Shown here: piece after piece, positions 16,916 through 25,083 of the stretch
How the letters are laid out: the number at the start of each line of letters is the position of its first letter
How positions within the stretch are numbered: the first letter of the stretch is position 1
From: Bacteroidota bacterium
GTDB lineage: Bacteria > Bacteroidota > Bacteroidia > Chitinophagales > Chitinophagaceae
Direction of reading: 5' to 3'
Assembly (NCBI GenBank): GCA_947476145.1
Contig: CANJPH010000003.1
Coordinates: 62,001 to 126,000 of the forward strand
DNA: 64,000 nt
The notes under the pieces: model-generated
What the model saw: the letters and a program-made list of their open reading frames with translations, nothing else
Told to the model about the DNA's origin: nothing
The model's database searches: none
Translations under genes and position numbers: made by a program

Positions 16916-18229
16916 TTAGAGGTCCTCTAATAGTTTCACCACCCCTTCTCTTTCTAAAATTAAATATCCAATGCGGTCCTGGCTAATGCCAGGCGTAAGA
17001 TGATATTGAAAATGCAGTTCCTTATCCTTCACCTGTGTTTCAAAATAACTAAACTGAATATTATCGTGTTGCTTTAGGTTTTCACTTATCTCATATAAAT
17101 GGGTAGAAAGTATATAAATACTACTTCTTAGCTTTTGCAAGCCTTCAATTACTTGAGTGCTACACTTCATGGCGTCTAAAATATTGGTTCCCTTAAAGAG
17201 TTCGTCAATGAGCACGCAATTTTTTTTACCGTCATTAATTTTGAGCACTGTATTTTTTATTCTTTGTACCTCGTTATAAAAATAACTTTCTCCTTTTACA
17301 ACATTATCTGCGATATTTAAATTGGTAATGAGTCCATCCATCACGGTGAGTGTTATTTTTTTAGCAGGAGCCCCTATGCCAATATGAGCAAGATAAACCA
17401 CAATTCCAATGGTTTTGATAAAAGTGCTTTTGCCCGCCATATTGGCTCCAGTAAGAAATAAAAAGTTCTTATCGGGTGACAGGGCAAGATCATTCCCAAT
17501 GGCATTATTTACCAATGGATGCACCGCTTGTTCTACTGCTAAATAAGGTTGTGTATCGTCTATCCAATTTGGAAATTGAAAATGGTAAGTTTGGTGTGCT
17601 TTTGCTAAGCTGTAGAGCGCATCTAATTCGTAAAAATATTCAAGTAAGCTGCCCGTATTGTTTTTATAACGGTACAAGAAAAAATGTCCCAAACTTAAAA
17701 TTTGTTGAGGACTGGATATTTTTTGTTTTTCTTTAAGATAAACTAAGTCGGGATGCTGAAGGAGCTTGTTTATTTTGTGAACCAACTTTTCAATGACTGG
17801 GTTGTTTTCTTCCTTTTCAAAAAGGGCAGTGAATGCTATTAGATTTTGTACAAATAAAACCAAATGTGCTACCGAGTATTTAATTAACGAGTAATCGGCT
17901 TTGTTCCAAAACTGATACCAATAGGCACCTGGCATACTTATTTGAACAGGGATGTTTTTAAAACTAGTTTCAAAAAATTTCTCGATAATTAAACAAGTCC
18001 CGTTGGTAATTTTCATATCGTCCATCTGCTTCATGGAGCTGATCAATGCTTTTAGGGCCTGCTGCCTTTGCTCTATTGCAGGCAATGCTCCTAATGGAGT
18101 ATGCAAAAACTGGTTTAAATAAATTTCGCCACCGTTAGATTTACAAAAATTCAAGTGACTAGCAAGGCCAATATGGTCCTCGTTATCAAATAAGCCAATG
18201 TCCTGCAGTGTAATTTTATCAACTTGCAT
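16916..18229 (-). CDS. Short MutS-family ATPase lacking the mismatch-binding domain
   Basis: The 437-residue protein keeps the MutS core/lever region (about 1-240) and the ABC-type ATPase with Walker A TGANMAGKSTFIKT, a signature-like region and Walker B CVLIDELFKGTN, ending with an STHLYEIS H-loop. It lacks the N-terminal mismatch-recognition domain (no Phe-x-Glu) and the C-terminal Smr domain, so it is unlikely to be the main mismatch repair MutS. Similar short forms are common in Bacteroidota and their role is unclear. It follows pyrC by 45 bases and precedes comM by 84 bases, all on the minus strand. Confidence 0.8.
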   Translation of the reverse strand: MQVDKITLQDIGLFDNEDHIGLASHLNFCKSNGGEIYLNQFLHTPLGALPAIEQRQQALKALISSMKQMDDMKITNGTCLIIEKFFETSFKNIPVQISMPGAYWYQFWNKADYSLIKYSVAHLVLFVQNLIAFTALFEKEENNPVIEKLVHKINKLLQHPDLVYLKEKQKISSPQQILSLGHFFLYRYKNNTGSLLEYFYELDALYSLAKAHQTYHFQFPNWIDDTQPYLAVEQAVHPLVNNAIGNDLALSPDKNFLFLTGANMAGKSTFIKTIGIVVYLAHIGIGAPAKKITLTVMDGLITNLNIADNVVKGESYFYNEVQRIKNTVLKINDGKKNCVLIDELFKGTNILDAMKCSTQVIEGLQKLRSSIYILSTHLYEISENLKQHDNIQFSYFETQVKDKELHFQYHLTPGISQDRIGYLILEREGVVKLLEDL

Positions 18230-18274
18230 CCCTAATTATATTCGTTATTGCCTCTTTGAATTATAAAGAGGAGG

Positions 18275-19615
18275 TTATTCTCTTGTAAACTGAAGTCTTG
18301 ATCCCTTTTGGGACTCGTTAAATGCGCCTAAGTGGTAAGCTAAATGACCACTTACAAATGTGCTATTTATTTGGTAGGGGAACTGAGTGCCTTCTAGCGG
18401 ACTCCAGCCACACTTATATAATAAATTATCCTTTGTAACGGTGTATGGTTTTTCACCAACCAACACTAGATCTGCATGATAACCTTCTCTAATAAATCCA
18501 CGTTCCTTAATTTGGAAACAGGTAGCGACTGCATGACTCATTTTTTCGACCATTTTTTCCATACTTAATTTCCCTTCCTTCACATATTTTAACATGAGCA
18601 TCACAGGATGTTGAACCAATGGAAGCCCTGCATAGGCTTTTGAATAGTCTTCTTGCTTTTCTTCCCAGGTATGTGGTGCGTGATCGGTAGCGATAACGTC
18701 TAATCGGTCATCCAATAAACCTTCCCATAATGCTTTTCTATTTTCAGGGGCTTTAATGGCAGGGTTACATTTAATTAAATTTCCTAATTGAGCATAGTCG
18801 TCAGAAGTAAAATGTAAATGATGCACACAAACCTCCGAAGTGATGCGCTTGTCTTTTAATGGACGCAGATTTGAGAACAATTGCAATTCCTTCGCCGTAC
18901 TTATATGTAAAATATGTAGTCGAGTATCAAATTTTTGTGCCAATTGTATGGCCTTCCAAGAAGATTCAAAACAAGCATCCACGTCTCTAACAATAGGATG
19001 GTCCGAAGGTTCTAAATGTGCTTTCACAGCTTCCAATGCTGCTTTATTTTTTTTAATAACACTTTCTTCTTCACAATGTGTAGCAATTAATAATTCCGAT
19101 TTGCTAAATATACTTTCTAAAATTACGGGGTTGTCTACTAATAAATTACCAGTAGAAGAGCCCATAAATATTTTAACGCCACATACATCGTTCTTTTTCT
19201 TGTTGGTCTTTAAAACTTCTTCCACATTGTCTTGAGAAGTGCCCATAAAAAAGGAATAGTTGGCCAAAGCGTTTTCAGCGCCTATCGCATATTTGTCTTC
19301 TAATAATGCTTGCGTAAAAACGGGTGGGTTGGTGTTGGGCATTTCCATAAAACTAGTTACACCGCCCGCTACTGCTGCTTTTGCTTCGGTATAAATAGTT
19401 GCTTTATGAGTTAATCCGGGTTCTCTAAAATGAACCTGATCGTCAATAGCACCAGGCATTAAATATTGATTTTCGCCATCCAGCTCTTGTACATTTTCGG
19501 AGCTACTAATATTACTTGCAATTTTTTCTATCCTGCCGTTCTTAATCAATACATCTCCATGGATTGTTTTTCCTTCATTAACAATGGAGGTATTCTTAAT
19601 TAAATAGGAAGACAT
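18275..19615 (-). CDS. pyrC: Dihydroorotase
   Basis: The 446-residue amidohydrolase catalyses ring closure of carbamoyl-aspartate in pyrimidine synthesis. It shows the metal-binding DQVHFREPG (D-x-H-x-R), the GGVTSFMEMPNTNPP block, VKIFMGSSTGN, metal His residues in THCEEE and LHILHIST, and the catalytic VIATDHAPH. The length and motifs fit class I dihydroorotases; allantoinase or another cyclic amidase is less likely. The start is 5 bases after the porT stop, so they are very likely co-transcribed. A carB piece, also needed for pyrimidines, is at 26.6 kb. Confidence 0.9.
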   Translation of the reverse strand: MSSYLIKNTSIVNEGKTIHGDVLIKNGRIEKIASNISSSENVQELDGENQYLMPGAIDDQVHFREPGLTHKATIYTEAKAAVAGGVTSFMEMPNTNPPVFTQALLEDKYAIGAENALANYSFFMGTSQDNVEEVLKTNKKKNDVCGVKIFMGSSTGNLLVDNPVILESIFSKSELLIATHCEEESVIKKNKAALEAVKAHLEPSDHPIVRDVDACFESSWKAIQLAQKFDTRLHILHISTAKELQLFSNLRPLKDKRITSEVCVHHLHFTSDDYAQLGNLIKCNPAIKAPENRKALWEGLLDDRLDVIATDHAPHTWEEKQEDYSKAYAGLPLVQHPVMLMLKYVKEGKLSMEKMVEKMSHAVATCFQIKERGFIREGYHADLVLVGEKPYTVTKDNLLYKCGWSPLEGTQFPYQINSTFVSGHLAYHLGAFNESQKGSRLQFTRE

Positions 19616-19620
19616 AAAAT

Positions 19621-20376
19621 TTAATTTTCTATATGTATGGTGAAATAGACAAAATTTGAATTGATTTTATCTAAGCTCGTTACTAAAGGAAATTTTGGAT
19701 CACTTACTTTTTTCAAGTCTCTATTACCGTAGCTAAATTTAACTTCGGGAGAAATGGTGGCGTACCTTAAAAAGAAACTAAGACCCAAGCCCAATTCTAA
19801 AGCCATATCCGAACCTTTGATCACATTGGGATAAGACTGATTGGTATTAACTGTAGCCGATTTTTCAGATCCTAAGTCAAACCCAAATTTCACGCCGGTG
19901 ATAAGATAGTGGCGCATAATGCTTGGGTATTTAAATGCGTTGTATCTATCCGATTGTATTTTAAAGCCTACTGGTACGTCAATGATGACGGAGGGGATGG
20001 AATAGGTTTGCACATCTTTATTTGTGGGGTCGTTGGTCGTATAAGTGAAAGCACTTCTGTTGCCTGAAATAAGCAATGTTGGATTGGTTCTTAATGCAAA
20101 GTGGTTATTAAGCCTTAGGGTTCCGGTTAATCCTAAATTCAAATACATGGTTTGAATGGGGGCAATTAAATTAACAGCACCAGGTGCGGGTGCTAAAAAT
20201 TCACTACCTCTTTTTAAGGAAAGGTAACTGTTACTCAAGCCTAGGCTCATTCCCAAGTAATAAGGCAATTGGTCATGATCCTGCTGAAACACTTCGTCTG
20301 TTTGTGCAAACGCACTTACAGAAAAAAAGGTAAAGGAGACCCATAAAATTATTTGCTTCCGCAATAAATGCTGCAT
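19621..20376 (-). CDS. porT: PorT-like outer membrane beta-barrel protein (type IX secretion)
   Basis: The 251-residue protein has a signal peptide (to about SVSAFA, residue 24) and then repeated amphipathic beta strands ending in an aromatic strand (FVYFTIHIEN), typical of an eight-stranded barrel. Its place right after ubiE is the conserved position of porT in many Bacteroidota, and PorT/SprT is required for type IX secretion. The ATG lies 28 bases inside the end of ubiE, indicating translational coupling. The assignment rests on neighbourhood as much as on sequence, since barrels diverge fast. Confidence 0.78.
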   Translation of the reverse strand: MQHLLRKQIILWVSFTFFSVSAFAQTDEVFQQDHDQLPYYLGMSLGLSNSYLSLKRGSEFLAPAPGAVNLIAPIQTMYLNLGLTGTLRLNNHFALRTNPTLLISGNRSAFTYTTNDPTNKDVQTYSIPSVIIDVPVGFKIQSDRYNAFKYPSIMRHYLITGVKFGFDLGSEKSATVNTNQSYPNVIKGSDMALELGLGLSFFLRYATISPEVKFSYGNRDLKKVSDPKFPLVTSLDKINSNFVYFTIHIEN

Positions 20377-21092
20377 ATTCCGAGGCTTAGTTTTTGTTGA
20401 GATACCTGTTTAAATCCTGCTTTCTCAAAAATAGTCAAAAAGGCGTTCCCTTCCGGAAAAGCAATCACACTTTTATTCAAATAGGCATAAGCCGCTTTGT
20501 TTCCAGAGAAAATCTTTCCAATAGTGGGTGTAATCCACTCCATATAGAATGTATAAATAGGCTTGAACCACTTACTTGTGGGTTGAGAAAATTCTAAAAT
20601 CACTAATTTACTACCAGGTTGCAATACTCTATAAATTTCTGTTAAACCTTTTTCCAAGTCGGCAAAATTCCTGACTCCAAATGCCACCATGGCGCCGTCA
20701 AATAAATGGTCGCCAAAGGGAATGTTGGTACTATCTCCTAAAACCAGTTCAATTTTATCAGCCAGCCCTTTTTGTGCAATTTTTATACGTCCATAATGCA
20801 TCATCCCTTCCGAGATATCCATTCCTGTTATTTGACGAGGATGAATTCTTTTATTGGCCATTAGGGCCATATCTGCTGTGCCTGTGGCAATATCCAATAA
20901 GTGTTGTAAAGGTTGATCCCCAAATTGATTGATGGCTTTTTTCCTCCATCCTTGGTCAATCCCCAAGCTTAAAAATCGGTTTAGGAAATCATATCTTTTA
21001 GCGATGGAATTGAACATATCAGCCACCTGTTCTTTCTTATTTTCTGATCTATCTTGAAAAGGGACAATTTTATCGTGGGCGTATTCACTCAT
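20349..21092 (-). CDS. ubiE: Demethylmenaquinone/ubiquinol methyltransferase
   Basis: The 247-residue SAM-dependent methyltransferase carries out the last step of menaquinone synthesis. Motifs are FNSIAKRYDFLNRFLSLGIDQGWRKK, the SAM-binding LLDIATGTADMA, GMDISEGMM, and GAMVAFGVRNFADLEKGL. The start at 21092 (MSEYAHDKIVPF) is favoured because TATCTTTG (CAAAGATA at 21097-21104) lies just 4 bases upstream; the longer frame to 21134 would run through that promoter. Menaquinone agrees with the complex I operon here as the respiratory partner. The gene heads the ubiE-porT-pyrC run. Confidence 0.93.
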   Translation of the reverse strand: MSEYAHDKIVPFQDRSENKKEQVADMFNSIAKRYDFLNRFLSLGIDQGWRKKAINQFGDQPLQHLLDIATGTADMALMANKRIHPRQITGMDISEGMMHYGRIKIAQKGLADKIELVLGDSTNIPFGDHLFDGAMVAFGVRNFADLEKGLTEIYRVLQPGSKLVILEFSQPTSKWFKPIYTFYMEWITPTIGKIFSGNKAAYAYLNKSVIAFPEGNAFLTIFEKAGFKQVSQQKLSLGICSIYCGSK

Positions 21093-21096
21093 ACTG

Positions 21097-21126
21097 CAAA
21101 GATATTGAATTTGTGGATTATCTTCG
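21097..21126. promoter_or_regulatory. Divergent ubiE / rsgA promoter region
   Basis: On the minus strand TATCTTTG (21097-21104) precedes ubiE by 4 bases. On the plus strand TATCTTCG (21119-21126), one mismatch from TAnnTTTG, precedes rsgA by 6 bases. The two starts are only 40 bases apart, so both transcripts would be nearly leaderless. Confidence 0.5.
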
Positions 21127-21132
21127 TTGCTC

Positions 21133-22056
21133 ATGAAAGCAAGGGTTTACAAATCTACAGGTAGTTGGTACTCCGTAAAAACGGAGGAGGGTTTGTTTTA
21201 TCAAGCACGTATTAAAGGAGTGATTAAATTAGACAATCGTACCTCTACCAATCCCATTGCGGTGGGAGATTGGGTGGAATGTGAAGCCGAATTGGATCAG
21301 CCTACTTTAATGATTTCAGACATTTTAGACCGAGACAATTATGTGGCTAGGCAGTCCCCACATAATAAAAGACAGCAACATATTATTGCTTCCAATTTGG
21401 ATCAATCTATTTTACTAGCCACGCTTAAGTCGCCCAAAACATCTCAGGGTTTTATAGATCGTTTTTTAATTTCCTGTGAAGCTTTTCATATCCCTGCCAT
21501 TATTGTTTTTAATAAGTCGGATATATACGGTGAAAAAGAAATGGCTATTTATGAAATGATGAAAGCAATGTATGAAGCCATTGGGTATAAAGTTTTTTTA
21601 ATGAGTATAGAAAAGCAAATAGGGTTAGATCCTATCAAAGAAATATTATTAAATAAAACAACTTTAGTGAGTGGGCATAGTGGAGTAGGAAAATCTACGT
21701 TTATTAATTATTTGTTTCCAGATTTAGACATTGATACACAGGAAGTGAGCGACTGGAGTGGAAAGGGAATGCATACCACCACTTTTGCTCAAATGTATGA
21801 TATGCCTACTGGTGGCTCAGTGATTGACACACCGGGTATGCGTGAGTTGGCTTTAGCGAATATGGAGAAAGAAGTATTAGCACAATATTTTCCAGAGATG
21901 CGTGAAAAAATGAGCGGCTGTCAATTTAATAATTGTCAACATATAAATGAGCCGGGTTGTGCGGTGAAAGCGTCAGTGGAAAAGGGTTTGATTACGGAAG
22001 CGCGTTTTTATAGCTATGTAGATTTATGGCACGGCATAGAAACTTTTAAGTACTAA
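21133..22056 (+). CDS. rsgA: Ribosome small subunit-dependent GTPase A
   Basis: The 307-residue circularly permuted GTPase acts in late 30S ribosome maturation. An N-terminal OB fold (about 1-65) is followed by G4 FNKSD, G1 GHSGVGKSTFINYL and G3 DTPGMRE in permuted order, then the zinc-binding CQFNNCQHINEPGCAV knuckle. The start is ATG at 21133 (MKARVYKSTGSWYSV); an upstream TTG in the same frame adds nothing conserved. It is divergent from ubiE and convergent with the carbonic anhydrase-like gene. Confidence 0.95.
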   Translation: MKARVYKSTGSWYSVKTEEGLFYQARIKGVIKLDNRTSTNPIAVGDWVECEAELDQPTLMISDILDRDNYVARQSPHNKRQQHIIASNLDQSILLATLKSPKTSQGFIDRFLISCEAFHIPAIIVFNKSDIYGEKEMAIYEMMKAMYEAIGYKVFLMSIEKQIGLDPIKEILLNKTTLVSGHSGVGKSTFINYLFPDLDIDTQEVSDWSGKGMHTTTFAQMYDMPTGGSVIDTPGMRELALANMEKEVLAQYFPEMREKMSGCQFNNCQHINEPGCAVKASVEKGLITEARFYSYVDLWHGIETFKY

Positions 22057-22090
22057 GCCCTCTTTAATTTCGAGTTCTCTTTTTTAAATT

Positions 22091-22627
22091 TTATTTCTTG
22101 GGTGCTTCATTCGCTTGATCAAACCAACTTGCATATTTTACGTAATTAGTAGAGATCCTATTTATTTCTCCATTGATTAGTTCCTCGCTTACTGTTTTCA
22201 CTTTTTTAGCAGGAACCCCAGCATAAATACTTCCCGCTTCCACAATGGTTCCTTCTAACACCACAGCTCCTGCTGCAATAATAGAATTGGAATGCACCAC
22301 ACAACCATCCATTACAATACTGCCCATGCCAATAAGTACATTGTCGTTAATCGTACAACCATGCACCATGGCATTATGACCAATAGAAACGTTATTTCCA
22401 ATGTTGGTAGGGTGTTTTAAAAAAGTACAGTGTATGATGGCGCCGTCTTGCACGTTAACTTTATTTCCCATTTTTATATAATGCACGTCTCCTCGTATCA
22501 CTGCATTAAACCAAACCGAGCATTCATTGCCCATAATCACATCTCCCACAATGGTTGCGTTGGGGGCTACAAAACAATTTTCACCAAATTGGGGTTCTTT
22601 TCCTTCAACTGCTAGTATGGTTGCCAT
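22091..22627 (-). CDS. Gamma-carbonic anhydrase family hexapeptide-repeat protein
   Basis: The 178-residue protein is a left-handed beta-helix trimer-type enzyme. The hexapeptide pattern (NATIVGDV, CSVWFNAVIRGD, GNKVNVQDGAIIHC, IGNNVSIGHNAMVHGC) includes the three His residues usual for metal binding (IIHC, IGHN, MVHGC). The end PAKKVK is typical of the YrdA/PaaY/CaiE group. Activity as a carbonic anhydrase is not certain, since many members are inactive or of unknown role. The start is taken at 22627 (MATILAVEG), 34 bases from the divergent aminotransferase start. Confidence 0.88.
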   Translation of the reverse strand: MATILAVEGKEPQFGENCFVAPNATIVGDVIMGNECSVWFNAVIRGDVHYIKMGNKVNVQDGAIIHCTFLKHPTNIGNNVSIGHNAMVHGCTINDNVLIGMGSIVMDGCVVHSNSIIAAGAVVLEGTIVEAGSIYAGVPAKKVKTVSEELINGEINRISTNYVKYASWFDQANEAPKK

Positions 22628-22661
22628 AAAAATGCGACTTTTGTACTGCAATTTACTCCTA

Positions 22662-23861
22662 ATGGCAACAATAACCAATAGACAATATTTTTTTCAGCAT
22701 TTAGCACAAACCTCTGATAAACCCATTGGTATTGAAGTGGCAACTGCTAAAGGGGTGTACATATATGATGTGGATGGTAAGGCATTTATGGATATGATTG
22801 CCGGATTTAGTGTTTGTAATATTGGACATAGCCATCCAGCGGTGATCAAAGCTATTCAGGAGCAAGTAGAAAAGTATATGCATGTTATTGTGTATGGAGA
22901 ATTTGTGCAAGCTCCACAAGTTCAATATGCTAATTACTTAACTAGCTTTTTACCCGAAGCATTACAGTGCGTGTATTTTACCAATAGCGGTGCGGAGGCT
23001 ACCGAAGGTGCTATGAAATTAGCGAAGCGTGTTTCGGGTCGAACAAAAATGGTAGCTTTTAACGGTGCCTATCACGGAAGTACGCAGGGGGCTTTAAGTG
23101 CAATGGGAGACGAGTATTTTAAAAATGCATTTAGACCCTTACTTCCTGATATTTTACATTTACGTTACAACAATTTTGAAGATATTGAATTAATTGATGA
23201 CACCGTGGCTTGTGTGTTGATAGAACTCGTGCAAGCAGAAACAGGTATCACACCAGCAAATAAAGAATGGGTAATTGCTTTGAGAAAAAAATGTGACGCG
23301 CTTTGTATTTTATTAATTGTGGATGAAATCCAATCGGGGTTTGGAAGAACTGGCACTTTGTTTGCATTTGAACAATATGAAATTGTCCCAGATGTATTAT
23401 TGGTTGGAAAAGCGTTGGGAGGAGGACTCCCCTTAGGAGCATTTATTGCAAGTACTAAAATGATGTCGGTACTCACAGAAAATCCGGTATTAGGCCATAT
23501 CACTACCTTTGGAGGCAATCCGGTATGTTGTGCAGCTGGTCATGCAGCGCTGGAAGTGTTGACCAATTCGGGTTGGATAGCCGAAGTAAAAGTCAAGGAA
23601 AAGTATTTGGTTGAAAATCTAAATCATCCAGCTATTTTACACAGAAATTATAAAGGCTTATGGATGTCTTTGCAATTTGAATCCGAAACAGTGGCTAAAA
23701 AAGTAGCAGCTGCATGTATTGAAAACGGTATTATTACGGATTGGTTTTTATTTGCAGAAGACCGCATTCGTATTGCGCCACCACTTTGCATTTCGATTGA
23801 CGAATTAATTATTGCAATCGAAAAAATTATTTTGAGTATTAACCAGGCAACTAAAAATTAG
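22662..23861 (+). CDS. Class III aminotransferase (acetylornithine/4-aminobutyrate type)
   Basis: The 399-residue PLP enzyme shows the class III hallmarks: NSGAEATEGAMKLAKR (phosphate-binding), AYHGSTQGALSAMG, and VDEIQSGFGRTGTLFAFE followed by the Schiff-base lysine in LLVGKALGGGLPLGAF. Substrates in this class are omega-amino acids such as acetylornithine, ornithine or 4-aminobutyrate; I cannot separate these from sequence. No arginine-synthesis genes lie nearby. The start ATG at 22662 begins MATITNRQYFFQHLAQTSD; the upstream frame overlaps the divergent gene. It overlaps the convergent bshA stop by 4 bases. Confidence 0.88.
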   Translation: MATITNRQYFFQHLAQTSDKPIGIEVATAKGVYIYDVDGKAFMDMIAGFSVCNIGHSHPAVIKAIQEQVEKYMHVIVYGEFVQAPQVQYANYLTSFLPEALQCVYFTNSGAEATEGAMKLAKRVSGRTKMVAFNGAYHGSTQGALSAMGDEYFKNAFRPLLPDILHLRYNNFEDIELIDDTVACVLIELVQAETGITPANKEWVIALRKKCDALCILLIVDEIQSGFGRTGTLFAFEQYEIVPDVLLVGKALGGGLPLGAFIASTKMMSVLTENPVLGHITTFGGNPVCCAAGHAALEVLTNSGWIAEVKVKEKYLVENLNHPAILHRNYKGLWMSLQFESETVAKKVAAACIENGIITDWFLFAEDRIRIAPPLCISIDELIIAIEKIILSINQATKN

Positions 23862-24994
23862 CAATCCCCTGTTCTGCAGTATTGTCTATAGAGTGCCTCG
23901 TATTGTGGAATAATATTGGCGATATCAAAATGCTTGGCTTGTTTTAAAGCATTCTTTTTAAATGACTTTAATTTTTCTTCATCTTGTAATAGTGCAATGG
24001 CTTTTTCGCTCATGGTCTTTACATCGCCTACTGGTGCAGTGTAGCCGGTAACACCGTCTAGGTTTACTTCGGCCAGACCACCCGCATCGGAACTAATCAC
24101 AACCGCACTCGCCGCCATGGCTTCTAATGCAGCTAAACCAAAACTTTCATATTCCGAAGGCAGCAAGAAAATGTCACTCACTGCTAAAATTTCTTCCATC
24201 TGTTCTTGCTTTCCTAGGAATCGCACATCGGATTCCATCCCATATTGTCTTGCTAAGTCTTCGGCAACAGGACGTTCTGGACCATCACCTACCATTAATA
24301 ATTTCGAAGGAATGGCGGCATGGATATTTTTAAAAATTTCCATCACATCATCTATCCTTTTTATTTTTCTAAAGTTAGAAGCGTGTACAATTATTTTTTC
24401 GTTATTTGGAGCAATCACTTGTCTAAAAGCAGCCACTGGTTTTTTATCGTAACGGTGCAGGTCCACAAAATTATTAATCACCTGAATATTTTTACGAATT
24501 TCAAAATGCTTTAAAGTTTCTTCTTTTAAATTTTCAGAAACCGCGGTGATGGCATCACTTTCATTAATTGAAAAAGTGACCACTGGCTCATAGGTTTTAT
24601 CTCTTCCTACTAATGTGATATCTGTTCCGTGTAAAGTGGTGATCACAGGAACGGATCTTCCTGTTTTCTGTTTTACAATTTGTTTTGCGGTATAGGCTGC
24701 AGATGCATGCGGAATGGCATAGTGTGCATGTATCAAATCCAAATCGTGATTTAAAATAACGTCTACCATGGTACTAGCCAAGGCCAACTCATAGGGCGGG
24801 TAGTCAAATAATGGATAGGTGGGAACCCTTACTTCATGATAAAATATATTGGCATGGAAGCCATTTAAACGCACGGGTTGTTGATAGGTAATAAAATGAA
24901 TTTCATGCCCTTTTTCGGCCAAAGCTTTCCCCAACTCAGTGGCTAAAACTCCACTTCCTCCAAACGTAGGATAACAAACAATACCGATCTTCAT
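23858..24994 (-). CDS. bshA: N-acetyl-alpha-D-glucosaminyl L-malate synthase
   Basis: The 378-residue GT4-family glycosyltransferase joins GlcNAc from UDP-GlcNAc to L-malate, the first step of bacillithiol synthesis. Family features are MKIGIVCYPTFGGSGVLATELG, HFITYQQPVRL, HAHYAIPHASAAY, TLHGTDITLVG, VHASNFRKIKR, and the nucleotide-sugar-binding EYESFGLAALEAMA. The close match to the BshA N-terminus separates it from general glycosyltransferases. The start at 24994 is chosen for that reason. bshB and bshC are not in the window. A low-molecular-weight thiol role in the cytoplasm is inferred from the family. Confidence 0.92.
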   Translation of the reverse strand: MKIGIVCYPTFGGSGVLATELGKALAEKGHEIHFITYQQPVRLNGFHANIFYHEVRVPTYPLFDYPPYELALASTMVDVILNHDLDLIHAHYAIPHASAAYTAKQIVKQKTGRSVPVITTLHGTDITLVGRDKTYEPVVTFSINESDAITAVSENLKEETLKHFEIRKNIQVINNFVDLHRYDKKPVAAFRQVIAPNNEKIIVHASNFRKIKRIDDVMEIFKNIHAAIPSKLLMVGDGPERPVAEDLARQYGMESDVRFLGKQEQMEEILAVSDIFLLPSEYESFGLAALEAMAASAVVISSDAGGLAEVNLDGVTGYTAPVGDVKTMSEKAIALLQDEEKLKSFKKNALKQAKHFDIANIIPQYEALYRQYCRTGDC

Positions 24995-25083
24995 TTTTAC
25001 TAGTTGAATATGCAATTAACAACTAATTATCCGATAAAGTTTAATTATATTTAAGAATTATTTGAATGTTAAAATACCCAATT

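Noticed and set aside
18840..19235. A 131-codon antisense frame inside pyrC.
   Set aside because: It lies wholly within a well-supported dihydroorotase and shows no motif of its own.
22527..22661. In-frame upstream extension of the class III aminotransferase.
   Set aside because: It runs through the start of the divergent hexapeptide gene and has no conserved features.
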